Below, piece by piece: positions 43,320-51,498 of a DNA stretch of 64,000 nucleotides. The stretch's first letter is position 1. Each line of letters begins with the position of its first letter. A model generated the notes under the pieces. It saw nothing but the letters and a program-made list of their open reading frames with translations, did not search any database and was not told where the DNA came from. The stretch spans positions 16,267 through 80,266 of the forward strand of contig JAGTRI010000004.1 in the NCBI GenBank assembly GCA_018397065.1, given 5' to 3'. This stretch comes from Candidatus Bathyarchaeota archaeon (lineage in GTDB: Archaea; Thermoproteota; Bathyarchaeia; Bathyarchaeales; DTEX01). A program made the translations under genes and the position numbers.

Positions 43320-43898
43320 TTATGGCGAAGCTAGTTTTTTTAGGTCTTCAACTCCTTCCGCGTAGCCGGAGGCAATCAAGATGTCTCCTTGTTCTATTAT
43401 AGTGTCAGGTTTTGGCCTAATGCACTTTTCTCCTCTGCGGATAGCTAGGACCCACATGCCTGTTTCTTCTGGAATTTGGGCTTCTCTGAGGGTCTTGTTT
43501 GCGAGTTTGGATTTCTTTGTAACGCGTACTTGTGTAATTGTTTCGTCCGCTTCTTTAATTATAAGTTTTAGAACTGGATGCGGTTCGAGTCCTCTTAGTA
43601 TGACTTCAGATATTTGTGCAGCGGAGTCCGCGATTTTTTCAGCTGCAACTCCCAGTCTAATTAGGCCTAATAAGCCTTTTGCCTCCTCGTTTGTAAATTT
43701 GCTTGTTAAAACGCGCAGTTCGAAGTCTGTATGCAGCCTGTCAACGTACTCTTCCAGCCTCTGAACCTCTTCAGCTAGCTCCGTACTGTTCAATAGAATT
43801 GACGAGTAAGCCAAGTCCATCATTAATTCCGAAGTGTTTTTAAGTTCAGCTAATTGTTCAACGATTTTTTTGAATTCCTCTGGATATTGTTGAGGCAC
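43320..43898 (-). CDS. PhoU-like / TrkA_C domain protein (second of pair)
   Basis: A 192-residue cytoplasmic protein. The first 110 residues form a PhoU-like helical bundle (TSELMMDLAYSSILLNSTEL). The rest is a TrkA_C domain (VTKKSKLANKTLREAQIPEE, WVLAIRRGEKCIRPKPDTII, EQGDILIASGYAEGVEDLKK), a regulatory ligand-binding fold found on cation channels. It is a paralogue of the adjacent gene with one base between them, and lies below a MgtE-like transporter. It probably regulates transport in response to a nucleotide or ion; the ligand is unknown. Confidence 0.83.
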   Translation of the reverse strand: MPQQYPEEFKKIVEQLAELKNTSELMMDLAYSSILLNSTELAEEVQRLEEYVDRLHTDFELRVLTSKFTNEEAKGLLGLIRLGVAAEKIADSAAQISEVILRGLEPHPVLKLIIKEADETITQVRVTKKSKLANKTLREAQIPEETGMWVLAIRRGEKCIRPKPDTIIEQGDILIASGYAEGVEDLKKLASP

Positions 43899-43899
43899 T

Positions 43900-44526
43900 T
43901 TACTTCACCCCACCATTTTGGCCTTTCTCTGTGATCTCTTTAAACCGTTTTGTGCCCAGGGACGATCCCCTGACTATGAGTATGTCGTTTTCTTTGATAA
44001 CTTCATAATCTTCTGGATTGATTATCCAGTCTTTGTTTCTTCCAATAGCGAGGATGTCGACACCCATCTTCGCTGCTAGATCCAGCTCACGAATCCTTTT
44101 TCCAATAATCAATGAATCTTTTGTCACTTTAGCCCGTATCAATCGTTCTTCAACATTTTCGAAAATTTCGGTCACTATCGGATGCACGCCAATGTTTTGT
44201 ACAACTATTGCTGCAATGTCTGCTGCTGCATCAGAAATCTTGTCCGCAGCTGACCCGATTCTTGATACTGCTAGTAAATCTTCAGCATCATCTGGGTTTC
44301 TGGCTGCGACCATGATGTGTATTTCAAGGAGCAGCGCTAAACGGTCAATTCTTTTTTCAAGTTCAATTACGTCTTCAGCGAGTTCTTTGTCGTTGAATAA
44401 TGCGGCGGAATATGCCAGGTCAATCATTAACTCAGAAAGATTCTTCATTTCTAAAACTATTTCCCTAATGGATACTGGTTGGTATTCTATTTTTTCCAGA
44501 TTATGCATATCCGGCTTGTGCTCCAT
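43900..44526 (-). CDS. PhoU-like / TrkA_C domain protein (first of pair)
   Basis: A 208-residue paralogue of its neighbour: PhoU-like bundle (LSELMIDLAYSAALFNDKEL, SRIGSAADKISDAAADIAAI) then TrkA_C (KVTKDSLIIGKRIRELDLAA, VDILAIGRNKDWIINPEDYE, ENDILIVRGSSLGTKRFKEI). Two similar but diverged chains side by side suggest a hetero-oligomer. It is 42 bp from the MgtE-like transporter gene upstream; the three genes form a cassette. Confidence 0.83.
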   Translation of the reverse strand: MEHKPDMHNLEKIEYQPVSIREIVLEMKNLSELMIDLAYSAALFNDKELAEDVIELEKRIDRLALLLEIHIMVAARNPDDAEDLLAVSRIGSAADKISDAAADIAAIVVQNIGVHPIVTEIFENVEERLIRAKVTKDSLIIGKRIRELDLAAKMGVDILAIGRNKDWIINPEDYEVIKENDILIVRGSSLGTKRFKEITEKGQNGGVK

Positions 44527-44568
44527 TTATCATAATTATCCATGTTATATTTTAATTAAGCTATCATT

Positions 44569-45774
44569 TCATCCTGCTAATAATAGTACGATGAAAAGTG
44601 CAACTGAAGTGATTGTGTCTGCAAGAGAACTTTCAATTGGAACCACGAAATTGTCGGGATCTAAGCCCCTTTTGTAAGTTATAACTGATATCGTTAAGGA
44701 GACGATAGATATCGCAATGACGGCTATAATATTTGAGGCTAACAATATGTACGAAAAACGTAAAAACATGTCTAAAGTTAACATATTATTTATGATAAGC
44801 GAAAGAGCGGAAAAAAACATGAACATAATAGCTGAGGATATCCATGCTCCAAGTATCTGCGGCGCATGATGTTTCATAAATTTAAAGGATGACCCAATAA
44901 GACCTAAGGCAATTTTTGTTGTTGCTGTGGAGCCAATGACTGAGCCAACATCTCCTATTGTGTCAATCAGAGCGGGATAGACTGTATAGATTTCTTTGCG
45001 TCCTTCAACGATCTCGTTTATTCTGTTTAAAATTGTACCAGTAATGTTAACAATGAAAGCCACAAGAAAAATGGTGAGAAGAGACTCCTTTATGGTTTTA
45101 CTAAATTCTCTATCATGTACATTTCGAGCCAAAATCCATAACACCAAAATGATTTGGAAAATCCCAATAGCAAGCACAACTTCCTTTCCAGTTTGATCAT
45201 ATAGAAAAAAGAGGTTAAGAACTAAGACATAGCATGTTGTTATTCCTAAATCTGCTACTGTTGACATTATTGGGTAAACCAGAATGTCAGGGTCTAAACC
45301 TTTCTTGAAGGTGACAAATGCCACAATTGTAGAAACAAGTGTAAATGCCAACCCCATACTCATAGTTGCCAAAACAACAGTAACAATATCATAAAAATCT
45401 GAAAAATTAATTCCCCAAAATTGGTTACCGAAGATGATGGAAACCATGCTTATTGTCAAGCTTGTTATAAGAGTCAACGCAATTATAGCTTGATATAGTT
45501 TATAGAAGCTTTTAGTGTTTCCAAATAATTTGGGATAAATGGTGCCAATATGCAGTGCTGTGCTTAATCGCCCGCTTAGAAGACCCCCTATCATACCTTT
45601 TGCGCTTAGGACAGCTGGATAAATGGCAATTATCCACGGAGAAAACTGCATAATGCTGAGTTGAGAAGCAACTATGGCGCCGGCAAAAATCCCACCGACA
45701 TCAAAAAAGTAGGCGAATAAGGATTCCCTCAAAGTTTTAGTAAATGATTTAAATTGGTCATTAACTGGCGCCAA
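44569..45774 (-). CDS. MgtE/SLC41-type divalent cation transporter, two fused domains
   Basis: A 401-residue membrane protein with about ten helices and two tandem MgtE integral domains, as in SLC41 Mg2+ carriers. Each half has the same marks: IIAIYPAVLSAKGMIGGLLS and VYPALIDTIGDVGSVIGSTA in the first helices, then KKGLDPDILVYPIMSTVADL and KRGLDPDNFVVPIESSLADT in the last. The cytoplasmic N and CBS domains of bacterial MgtE are missing; the two neighbouring PhoU/TrkA_C proteins may replace them. TTG start with AGGAGG eight bases upstream. Confidence 0.85.
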   Translation of the reverse strand: MAPVNDQFKSFTKTLRESLFAYFFDVGGIFAGAIVASQLSIMQFSPWIIAIYPAVLSAKGMIGGLLSGRLSTALHIGTIYPKLFGNTKSFYKLYQAIIALTLITSLTISMVSIIFGNQFWGINFSDFYDIVTVVLATMSMGLAFTLVSTIVAFVTFKKGLDPDILVYPIMSTVADLGITTCYVLVLNLFFLYDQTGKEVVLAIGIFQIILVLWILARNVHDREFSKTIKESLLTIFLVAFIVNITGTILNRINEIVEGRKEIYTVYPALIDTIGDVGSVIGSTATTKIALGLIGSSFKFMKHHAPQILGAWISSAIMFMFFSALSLIINNMLTLDMFLRFSYILLASNIIAVIAISIVSLTISVITYKRGLDPDNFVVPIESSLADTITSVALFIVLLLAG

Positions 45775-46471
45775 CGGAAAAGCCTCCTAACGGGGTAATC
45801 TTAAGAATCTCAATGATGAAAAATTAAAGGTGCATGTGGAATGTTGAGATTCAAGAATAAATAAACAAGAATAAACATTGAAGCATTGTTTAGTTTTAGA
45901 TCTTCGGGTTGGATCTTGGCAAAAATACGGATACATATTTTTCATAAGTTTCATTTCCATCATCTTTACAGTCCAACCCATCACGTGACATTCTGAACCT
46001 CTCAAATTAAAGCGCCGTTTAAGCACACTACTTATTTCGCTTCAAATTTGTTTTAAACCTTAAGAAAATGTTAAGACTTCACTTAAAAGAGTTTCCAAAA
46101 ACGAAATTACACACAGACAATGATATATCCGTGTTATCCAAAAATTTTATACATAATTGAATTAGCTGAAACTTAAAATAATCTTTAATCATTTTAACAA
46201 ATATCCTGTCTATTTTTCTTTTAGGTTGATTTCAAAACCAGAAAGCATTATCGTCAAGAGCGTCCGTAAAAAATTGGCTGTACCTGGTTTGCGCTAGATG
46301 TTTAAGCCTTTGCAACGTTGTTACGTGTAAATTTCTTTTCCTGTTGTTTTGTAAAAAAGAGAATTTAACATATATTACTCTTTTAATAAAAAAATTGGAA
46401 TAATGGATAAGACTCAGAAGCAACTATAGCTTTTTCTCAATCATATTCTAAAGGATTGTTGAATTTCTGAA
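45775..46471. other. Long AT-rich intergenic region
   Basis: About 700 bp with no supportable gene. A 79-codon minus-strand frame at 45787-46026 lacks a ribosome binding site and coding character. The part from 46020 to 46440 is very AT-rich, with poly-A/T tracts. No tRNA, repeat array or obvious hairpin is seen. It holds the promoter of the mgtE cassette and the 3' end of the 46472 gene. Confidence 0.5.
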
Positions 46472-46807
46472 TTATCTTCGTGTATTTTGCATTGGAAATC
46501 TTTTCATTATCTCTCTTAGCCTTCGTTTTGTCTCTGCTTGCATACTACTTTGAATAGGTTTTGTCGTCATTAAAGATTTGATGCTGTTCTTGGATGCACT
46601 ATCTCTGTTAGAAGTGGGTTGTGATATATCTGTAATTTTCTCGTGCATTTTCTGTAATTGAGCCCGCCTAAGTTGCGCGTTTTCCATCAGAAGAGATGTT
46701 TTTCTTTTCGGTTCTTGTACAAAATTCTGTACGTTTGTTAAGGCTGTTTTCGCACGTTTTATGTTTCTTAAGGCTTCTTTTATATCGTTTTTCTTGTAAC
46801 TCAACAT
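46472..46807 (-). CDS. Small basic helical protein downstream of repeat protein
   Basis: A 111-residue, Lys/Arg-rich protein predicted to be mostly helical: MLSYKKNDIKEALRNIKRAK, a coil with LLMENAQLRRAQLQKMHEKI, a Ser/Thr-rich linker, and KRRLREIMKRFPMQNTRR at the end. The ATG follows a GGGTGA site. It begins 40 bp after the stop of the PDG-repeat membrane protein on the same strand, so they probably form an operon. No family recognised; nucleic-acid or membrane contact is possible from the charge. Confidence 0.55.
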   Translation of the reverse strand: MLSYKKNDIKEALRNIKRAKTALTNVQNFVQEPKRKTSLLMENAQLRRAQLQKMHEKITDISQPTSNRDSASKNSIKSLMTTKPIQSSMQAETKRRLREIMKRFPMQNTRR

Positions 46808-46847
46808 TTTTCACCCTTTGCATACTTATTTTCTTAACTTTTCCTAA

Positions 46848-48854
46848 TCACTGTTCCATGCCTTTCAGTTCTTGTGCAGAAATCGTAGTGGTTTGTCCCT
46901 CAGGCGACTTTAAAGTAAGTGATCCGTCAGGGTTCATTGTGGCACTGCTACCGTTTGGATAATTAACCGTCGTAGTACCGTCAGGATTAGCGACACCTGA
47001 ATAACCCTCAGGCGTACTAAAAGAGCCTGAACCGTCAGGATTTGCATTAATCTTTGTTCCATCCTGATCAGTATAGTCTATGGAACCATCCTGCTTTATG
47101 ACGGCTGAATTCCCCTCCTTGTCTTTTACGGTTATGTCTCCGCTGGAACTGACATCAACTGTCCGTCCGTCATTCAGCTCAAAATGGCCTTCCGTTATAT
47201 TGCCTTTGCTGTCGGCGCTAATTTTTGAGCCGTCCGCGGTTTGTACAGACATTGATCCGTCATTATGTATGGTAACTGTCCCTTCATTTGGTTTAGTAGC
47301 CATACGTGTTCCATCTGGCAAAAAAGTGCATTGAGTGCCGTCTTTATCTGTTATTGATCCAGAAATGTTGCCCTTCTTGTCCACAGTCATTGATCCTCCA
47401 TATGTTGATGTCACTGTCCAAGTTCCATCCGGATTCTTAGTTGCAGTCACACCTTCCATATCTCCTCCGAAGGTTTTACTAACTGTTTCACCGTCAGGAG
47501 TAAATGTTTCCGATGATCCATCAGGATTTGAAATCGTGATTTTGCCGTCTGGGTGAGTGGTAAGACTTCTTCCATCTGGAGCCTTTATTACGCTGGTGCC
47601 GTCTGGATATGATGTTTCAACTTTCCCATCAGGTGTATTTGTAACAACTGTTCCATCGGGATAAGTTGTCTCTAAGGTTCCATCCGGAGTATAAACCTTC
47701 TCTGTTCCATCAGGGTAAGATGTGTAGGTTGATCCGTCAGGACTCTCTGCATAGATTGTGCCATCCGTATATTTGGTCCCTACTGTGCCATCTGGTAAAT
47801 TTTTAGTAATTGTGCCGTCTGAATTATATTGGAATGTTGTTCCAGGAGGATCATTTGGGTCAGTTGAAGGTACAGGCCCTTCATAGACTGGAGGCACTTC
47901 GTAAACTGGTGCCTCTTCAGGAACCTCTGTAACCTCTTCTGGAAATTCGTCCACGATTTCTCCCGCGCCAATGCCACTTACTATGCCTGAAAATCCATTT
48001 GCAAATGAATGGTGAAGTTCTTCAAAATCTTGACTAATGTCAATCAGCATTCTTACTGTTGGCAGATTGATGTAAATTGACATTAACCCTTCTAGTAATT
48101 GTGTTCCTGCTGCCACAGGAAAAATCAAGGCAAGAGTAAACTTTCCATAGGACGGTGTAGCAGGTGTGCCCTTACTCAATCGATTGTGCAAAAGGTTATG
48201 CAGTATAACCAAGACTACGCCAATCCAAGCTAAATAGAATCCGACTTGAAAGAAGGGCATGTAGAAAAGCAGGTTTGCATTTCCGGTTGAGATCAAGTAA
48301 CTTATTGTTGGAGACAATGTAAAAAGCAACAGTCCAGCAACAGAAATGAGCGCATACTTCATCTTCTGCATTCTAAGGCTGCCCACAAACATGAGGATTA
48401 TACTGACTAAAACAATCAGCGGGGCGCCTGGATAGTAGTCAGGCATTCCCCAGTATTTTCCAGAAGTAGCCATCAAATTCTGAGGTTTTAAGACTACTAT
48501 GCTAAAATATTTCGGCAATGTGTCCGGATACTCGCCCGTGGAAAGGGTGAGTCCATTACCAAAAGGTAGAAGAAGCCCAAGTATTAGGAGTGTCCTACCA
48601 ACTATTGGAAGCAGAAAAGCAACAAGAGACTGCCAAGGTTGAACTGGAATCTTCAAGCGGCCAAAAACCTTCAAAACCAGCATGCCCGCGGCCATAGCAA
48701 CGACGACGCCAACTGCGCCGTCAACGAGAAAGCCTACCAGAAAACCAACAATCACTGCAACCACAGTCGGAATTCTGTTATGAAACTTTGAAGAAGACGC
48801 AGTTCCTCTAGAAAATCTTTCTTTGATATCAGAACCAAAATTTGTTTTTTGCAT
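46848..48854 (-). CDS. Membrane protein with long PDG-repeat (TCP10/G-box-like) domain
   Basis: A 668-residue protein. Residues 30-262 contain about seven hydrophobic helices, the first pair being VVAVIVGFLVGFLVDGAVGV and AMAAGMLVLKVFG. Residues 300-340 are an acidic, Pro-rich linker. Residues 341-651 are repeats of about nine residues with a PDG turn, such as YPDGTEKVY, TPDGTLETT, YPDGTVVTN and NPDGSSETF. This resembles the G-box of TCP10/CPAP proteins, which forms a single extended beta sheet exposed on both faces. A surface or scaffold role is inferred. Confidence 0.75.
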   Translation of the reverse strand: MQKTNFGSDIKERFSRGTASSSKFHNRIPTVVAVIVGFLVGFLVDGAVGVVVAMAAGMLVLKVFGRLKIPVQPWQSLVAFLLPIVGRTLLILGLLLPFGNGLTLSTGEYPDTLPKYFSIVVLKPQNLMATSGKYWGMPDYYPGAPLIVLVSIILMFVGSLRMQKMKYALISVAGLLLFTLSPTISYLISTGNANLLFYMPFFQVGFYLAWIGVVLVILHNLLHNRLSKGTPATPSYGKFTLALIFPVAAGTQLLEGLMSIYINLPTVRMLIDISQDFEELHHSFANGFSGIVSGIGAGEIVDEFPEEVTEVPEEAPVYEVPPVYEGPVPSTDPNDPPGTTFQYNSDGTITKNLPDGTVGTKYTDGTIYAESPDGSTYTSYPDGTEKVYTPDGTLETTYPDGTVVTNTPDGKVETSYPDGTSVIKAPDGRSLTTHPDGKITISNPDGSSETFTPDGETVSKTFGGDMEGVTATKNPDGTWTVTSTYGGSMTVDKKGNISGSITDKDGTQCTFLPDGTRMATKPNEGTVTIHNDGSMSVQTADGSKISADSKGNITEGHFELNDGRTVDVSSSGDITVKDKEGNSAVIKQDGSIDYTDQDGTKINANPDGSGSFSTPEGYSGVANPDGTTTVNYPNGSSATMNPDGSLTLKSPEGQTTTISAQELKGMEQ
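46902..47834 (-). repeat. Nine-residue (27-bp) PDG coding repeats
   Basis: More than 25 degenerate copies of an (x)PDG(T/S)xxxx unit occupy residues 341-651. The best run, residues 380-460, holds nine copies in exact nine-residue register. The DNA copies differ in codons, so the array is old rather than recently expanded. Confidence 0.8.
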
Positions 48855-49151
48855 AATATAACATTGGGTAAATAATATTTATAGCTTATTGACCAGATAT
48901 TTTATAAATTCATGCGGTATCGACCAACATTTTCCTTGACATCCTGATTTTTGTCTAACAATTGATACTAGCGAGATGTTTCTTTGAGATGAGAGAAAAT
49001 CAAAATTTTGAACACACTGAAAAACCATTATGAATAGCGCTATCTAAGGTTAGCTTGAAGAAAAGTTGAAGCTGCCGCACGATTTTTATGAAACGACTAA
49101 ATTATGTCGATGGTGCTTATTGTTAAAAATTTTGTTTACATTTCCAGAAAG
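48855..49151. other. Intergenic region before rpo7
   Basis: About 300 bp between divergent genes with no reading frame of note. It holds the promoter of the repeat protein (TATA-like ATATTTATAG near 48882 in the minus direction would be too close, so unclear) and ends at the rpo7 promoter. No RNA gene recognised. Confidence 0.35.
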
Positions 49152-49161
49152 TTTTTAAATA
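49152..49161 (+). promoter_or_regulatory. TATA box for rpo7 operon
   Basis: TTTTTAAATA preceded by a purine-rich CCAGAAAG (BRE-like) predicts transcription starting near 49183. This lies after the TTG at 49166, so that codon cannot start rpo7 if this promoter is right. Confidence 0.5.
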
Positions 49162-49243
49162 TCTCTTGTTTAGCATTAACGATAAATATCTTAGTTGTTG
49201 TCAATACAAAAACATATTTGTTGGCTGCGGAAGGTGTAAAGCA

Positions 49244-49834
49244 ACGTTTAACATAGTTACCTTAACAGATTCAGTTCGGATACCTCCAGACAAATTTGGA
49301 GGGCCATTAGAAAACGTAGCGAAAGAACAGCTTAAAATCAAGTATGAAGGAATCATAGACGAAGAACTGGGCTATGTAATTGCTGTGACCAGCATTGAAG
49401 TGTCCCCGATTGGAAAAATAATCCCAGGCGACGGAGCCACGTATCACAAGGTGACTTTTTCGCTTCTAACGTTCTATCCGAAGATACAAGAGATTGTAGA
49501 AGGAGAAGTAGTTGAAGTCGCGGATTTCGGCGCATTTGTTAGGGTTGGACCTGTAGATGCATTGATACATGTTTCGCAGATAATGGACGACTTTATTTCT
49601 TACGATGACAGACAGGGAGTCCTCATGGGTAAGGAGACAAAACGGAAAATTTCGGTTGGAGACTTTGTACGTGTACGCACAACTGCTGTTTCCTTAGGAC
49701 ATGGAGGCAGCTTCGGTAAAATTGGTGTAACTGCTAGACAACCGTTCTTAGGAAAACTTGAATGGATCGAAGAAGATATAAAAGCAACGAACCCCGCAGT
49801 GGGACAAAAAACCGAATCAAAAGATAAAACCTAA
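49244..49834 (+). CDS. rpo7: RNA polymerase subunit Rpo7 (ACG start likely)
   Basis: Stalk subunit of archaeal RNA polymerase (RPB7 homologue), with an N-terminal RNP-like domain and an S1 OB fold: VTLTDSVRIPPDKFGGPLEN, then IIPGDGATYHKVTFSLLTFY, GEVVEVADFGAFVRVGPVDA and GVTARQPFLGKLEWI. Family members start with Met two residues before the I/L-V strand, where this gene has ACG (49244), seven bases after GGAAGGTG. No ATG, GTG or TTG lies in frame until far downstream; the only upstream one, TTG 49166, precedes the predicted mRNA start. The ACG start gives 196 residues, normal for the family. Confidence 0.88.
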   Translation, partial: TFNIVTLTDSVRIPPDKFGGPLENVAKEQLKIKYEGIIDEELGYVIAVTSIEVSPIGKIIPGDGATYHKVTFSLLTFYPKIQEIVEGEVVEVADFGAFVRVGPVDALIHVSQIMDDFISYDDRQGVLMGKETKRKISVGDFVRVRTTAVSLGHGGSFGKIGVTARQPFLGKLEWIEEDIKATNPAVGQKTESKDKT

Positions 49835-49848
49835 TTGGGGCAACATGT

Positions 49849-50034
49849 ATGGTTGATAGAGCTTGTAGAAACTGCCACCAGATTTCCGATAGTAACGTGT
49901 GCCCTGAATGTAAGTCTATGGATTTAAGTGATGATTTTAGCGGCATCGTCGTCATTGTAGATCCAGAACACTCTACGATTGCAAAAATAATGGGTATCAA
50001 AAAGAAAGGACGGTATGCGGTTCGAATAAGGTGA
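49849..50034 (+). CDS. spt4: Transcription elongation factor Spt4
   Basis: Zinc-ribbon partner of Spt5/NusG in processive transcription. The 61-residue protein has CRNCHQIS and CPECKS (Cys4 zinc site), then the strand GIVVIVDPEHSTIAKIMGI and a basic end KKKGRYAVRIR. The ATG follows rpo7 by 14 bp, the usual archaeal order. Its end overlaps the next gene by 4 nt. Confidence 0.94.
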   Translation: MVDRACRNCHQISDSNVCPECKSMDLSDDFSGIVVIVDPEHSTIAKIMGIKKKGRYAVRIR

Positions 50035-50555
50035 TACACATCCGCTTTCTAACTCCAGATCTTCGCGAAGAACTGAAGACTCCATTGGGTTTGTTGGTTC
50101 AAGGTTCCTATAAACAGACTATGATAAGATTGAAAGAAATAATAGCTAAGGATAGGCCAAAGAAAATCGTATCCGTAGGCGACAAGGTCACCGAAAACAT
50201 AATTAAAAGCGGAATACCTCTAAACGTGGCAATAATAGATAATAAGGTCATGCGAAAACCTGTTAAGCCGCTAGATTTAAAGGCTGATCGATCTTTTAAT
50301 GTCAGGAATCCAGCTGGATCCTTAAACGAAGAGGCCTTTCAAGTTATATCTGAGGCTGTCATTTTTGATGGTTTAACTTCGATTAGAGTTGATGGTGAAG
50401 AAGACCTATTGACACTTGCAGCTATCATTGCAGCACCATTCAATTCAATTGTGGTTTATGGTCAGCCAAAAAAGGGAATAGTTATTGTTTCTGTCACCGA
50501 GGATGTTAAGAAAAAAATTAATGGCATCATCGAACGTATGGAAAAACAGAATTAG
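50031..50555 (+). CDS. GTP-dependent dephospho-CoA kinase (DUF359)
   Basis: Final step of archaeal coenzyme A synthesis, using GTP. The 174-residue DUF359 protein has LREELKTPLGLLVQGSYKQT, KKIVSVGDKVTENIIKSGI, NVAIIDNKVMRKPV, the long RNPAGSLNEEAFQVISEAV helix, and RVDGEEDLLTLAAIIAAPFN with the acidic catalytic residues. GTG start overlaps the spt4 stop. Position between spt4 and rps24e is conserved in many archaea. Confidence 0.92.
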   Translation: MIHIRFLTPDLREELKTPLGLLVQGSYKQTMIRLKEIIAKDRPKKIVSVGDKVTENIIKSGIPLNVAIIDNKVMRKPVKPLDLKADRSFNVRNPAGSLNEEAFQVISEAVIFDGLTSIRVDGEEDLLTLAAIIAAPFNSIVVYGQPKKGIVIVSVTEDVKKKINGIIERMEKQN

Positions 50556-50607
50556 AAAAGCTAAAGTATATGAGCTAAAATTTTGAAGATACCTTAGGGT
50601 GAAAGCA

Positions 50608-50904
50608 GTGAAGATAGAAATAGTCGAAAAGAAACGGAACGAGCTTCTTAAAAGAGACGAAGTAGAGTTCCATGTTGACCACGAAAAAAGTGGAACCCCA
50701 AAACGCTTGGAAGTAAAGCAAAAACTTGCTTCCGTCCTTGGTGTTGATGAAACAAGAGTTTTTATTAAAAAACTAGTTACAAAAACGGGAAGCATGACAT
50801 CCATAGGTCAAGCCAACGTCTATGATTCTGCTGACCAAGCAAAGCTCATTGAACAGAAACACATAATACTTAGGAATTCTCCAAAAAATGAAAAGAAGGA
50901 GTAA
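50608..50904 (+). CDS. rps24e: Ribosomal protein S24e
   Basis: Small-subunit protein shared with eukaryotes. The 98 residues show EIVEKKRNELLKRDEVEFHV, TPKRLEVKQKLASVLGVDET, and VFIKKLVTKTGSMTSIGQAN with the family's end. The GTG at 50608 was preferred because GGGTGA lies just before it, as in rps7; another GTG at 50599 is inside that site. rps27ae follows after 6 bp. Confidence 0.94.
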   Translation: MKIEIVEKKRNELLKRDEVEFHVDHEKSGTPKRLEVKQKLASVLGVDETRVFIKKLVTKTGSMTSIGQANVYDSADQAKLIEQKHIILRNSPKNEKKE

Positions 50905-50910
50905 AACAGT

Positions 50911-51114
50911 ATGTCAGAAAAACCTGCACAAAAAAAGAAAGAGAGTAAATCCGTGTCAAGCTATTATAAAATTGAAAAGAACGGAATAGTGAGAACGCGG
51001 CCAATCTGTGATCGGTGTGGCCCAGGGTATTTTATGGCTGACCATGGCAACAGATATTCATGCGGACACTGTGGCTTTACAAGGTATAAAACTGAAGATA
51101 CCCAAACAAAATAA
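50911..51114 (+). CDS. rps27ae: Ribosomal protein S27ae
   Basis: A 67-residue zinc-binding small-subunit protein. Cys pairs are in CDRCGPGYFMADHGNRYSC and CGHCGFTRY, the usual S27ae zinc finger; the N-terminus is Lys-rich. It closes the rpo7-spt4-DUF359-rps24e-rps27ae unit. A convergent small membrane protein gene follows after 18 bp. Confidence 0.95.
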   Translation: MSEKPAQKKKESKSVSSYYKIEKNGIVRTRPICDRCGPGYFMADHGNRYSCGHCGFTRYKTEDTQTK

Positions 51115-51132
51115 CGGTGCGGTTTTTTAATT

Positions 51133-51360
51133 TCAGCTTTGATCTTTTGGTTTAGTTTCTTCTTTTCGGAAAGCGACATAAAATTGTAGGATTGAGACTG
51201 CGAGTAAGAGTAGTGACAATACGATTATGATGTTTCGGACCTCTGAATACTGTGTTAGGCCTTCGAACATGGGTAGAAACATTGTCCAAGCGTAAACCAC
51301 AAGAAGAAGTGAACATACGGCTGCTATTAAGTTAAAAAAGTTTATCTTAATTTTTATCAT
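51133..51360 (-). CDS. Small two-helix membrane protein
   Basis: A 75-residue protein with two hydrophobic helices, LIAAVCSLLLVVYAWTMFL and IIIVLSLLLLAVSILQFYVA, joined by a short loop and ending in a charged tail (FRKEETKPKDQS). Start at ATG 51360 after AGGT; longer in-frame starts reach 51390. Function unknown. Confidence 0.5.
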   Translation of the reverse strand: MIKIKINFFNLIAAVCSLLLVVYAWTMFLPMFEGLTQYSEVRNIIIVLSLLLLAVSILQFYVAFRKEETKPKDQS

Positions 51361-51498
51361 TCCGACCTTTCCTGGCCTTATAAGGACCAATAATCGTTAT
51401 GGTAGGTGCTGTCTTATTAAAGATTCTTTAAGATCGCCCTAATCTTAACTCATAAAGTTTATGATTGTGGCGGTAGATATGCTTGGTTGGTGGAAGAA

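Noticed and set aside
45787-46026. 79-codon minus-strand frame upstream of mgtE
   Set aside because: No ribosome binding site; composition looks random; the mgtE start with AGGAGG lies just beyond it.
49166-49243. Longer rpo7 beginning at TTG 49166
   Set aside because: It precedes the mRNA start predicted from the TATA box, and the extra 26 residues do not match the family.
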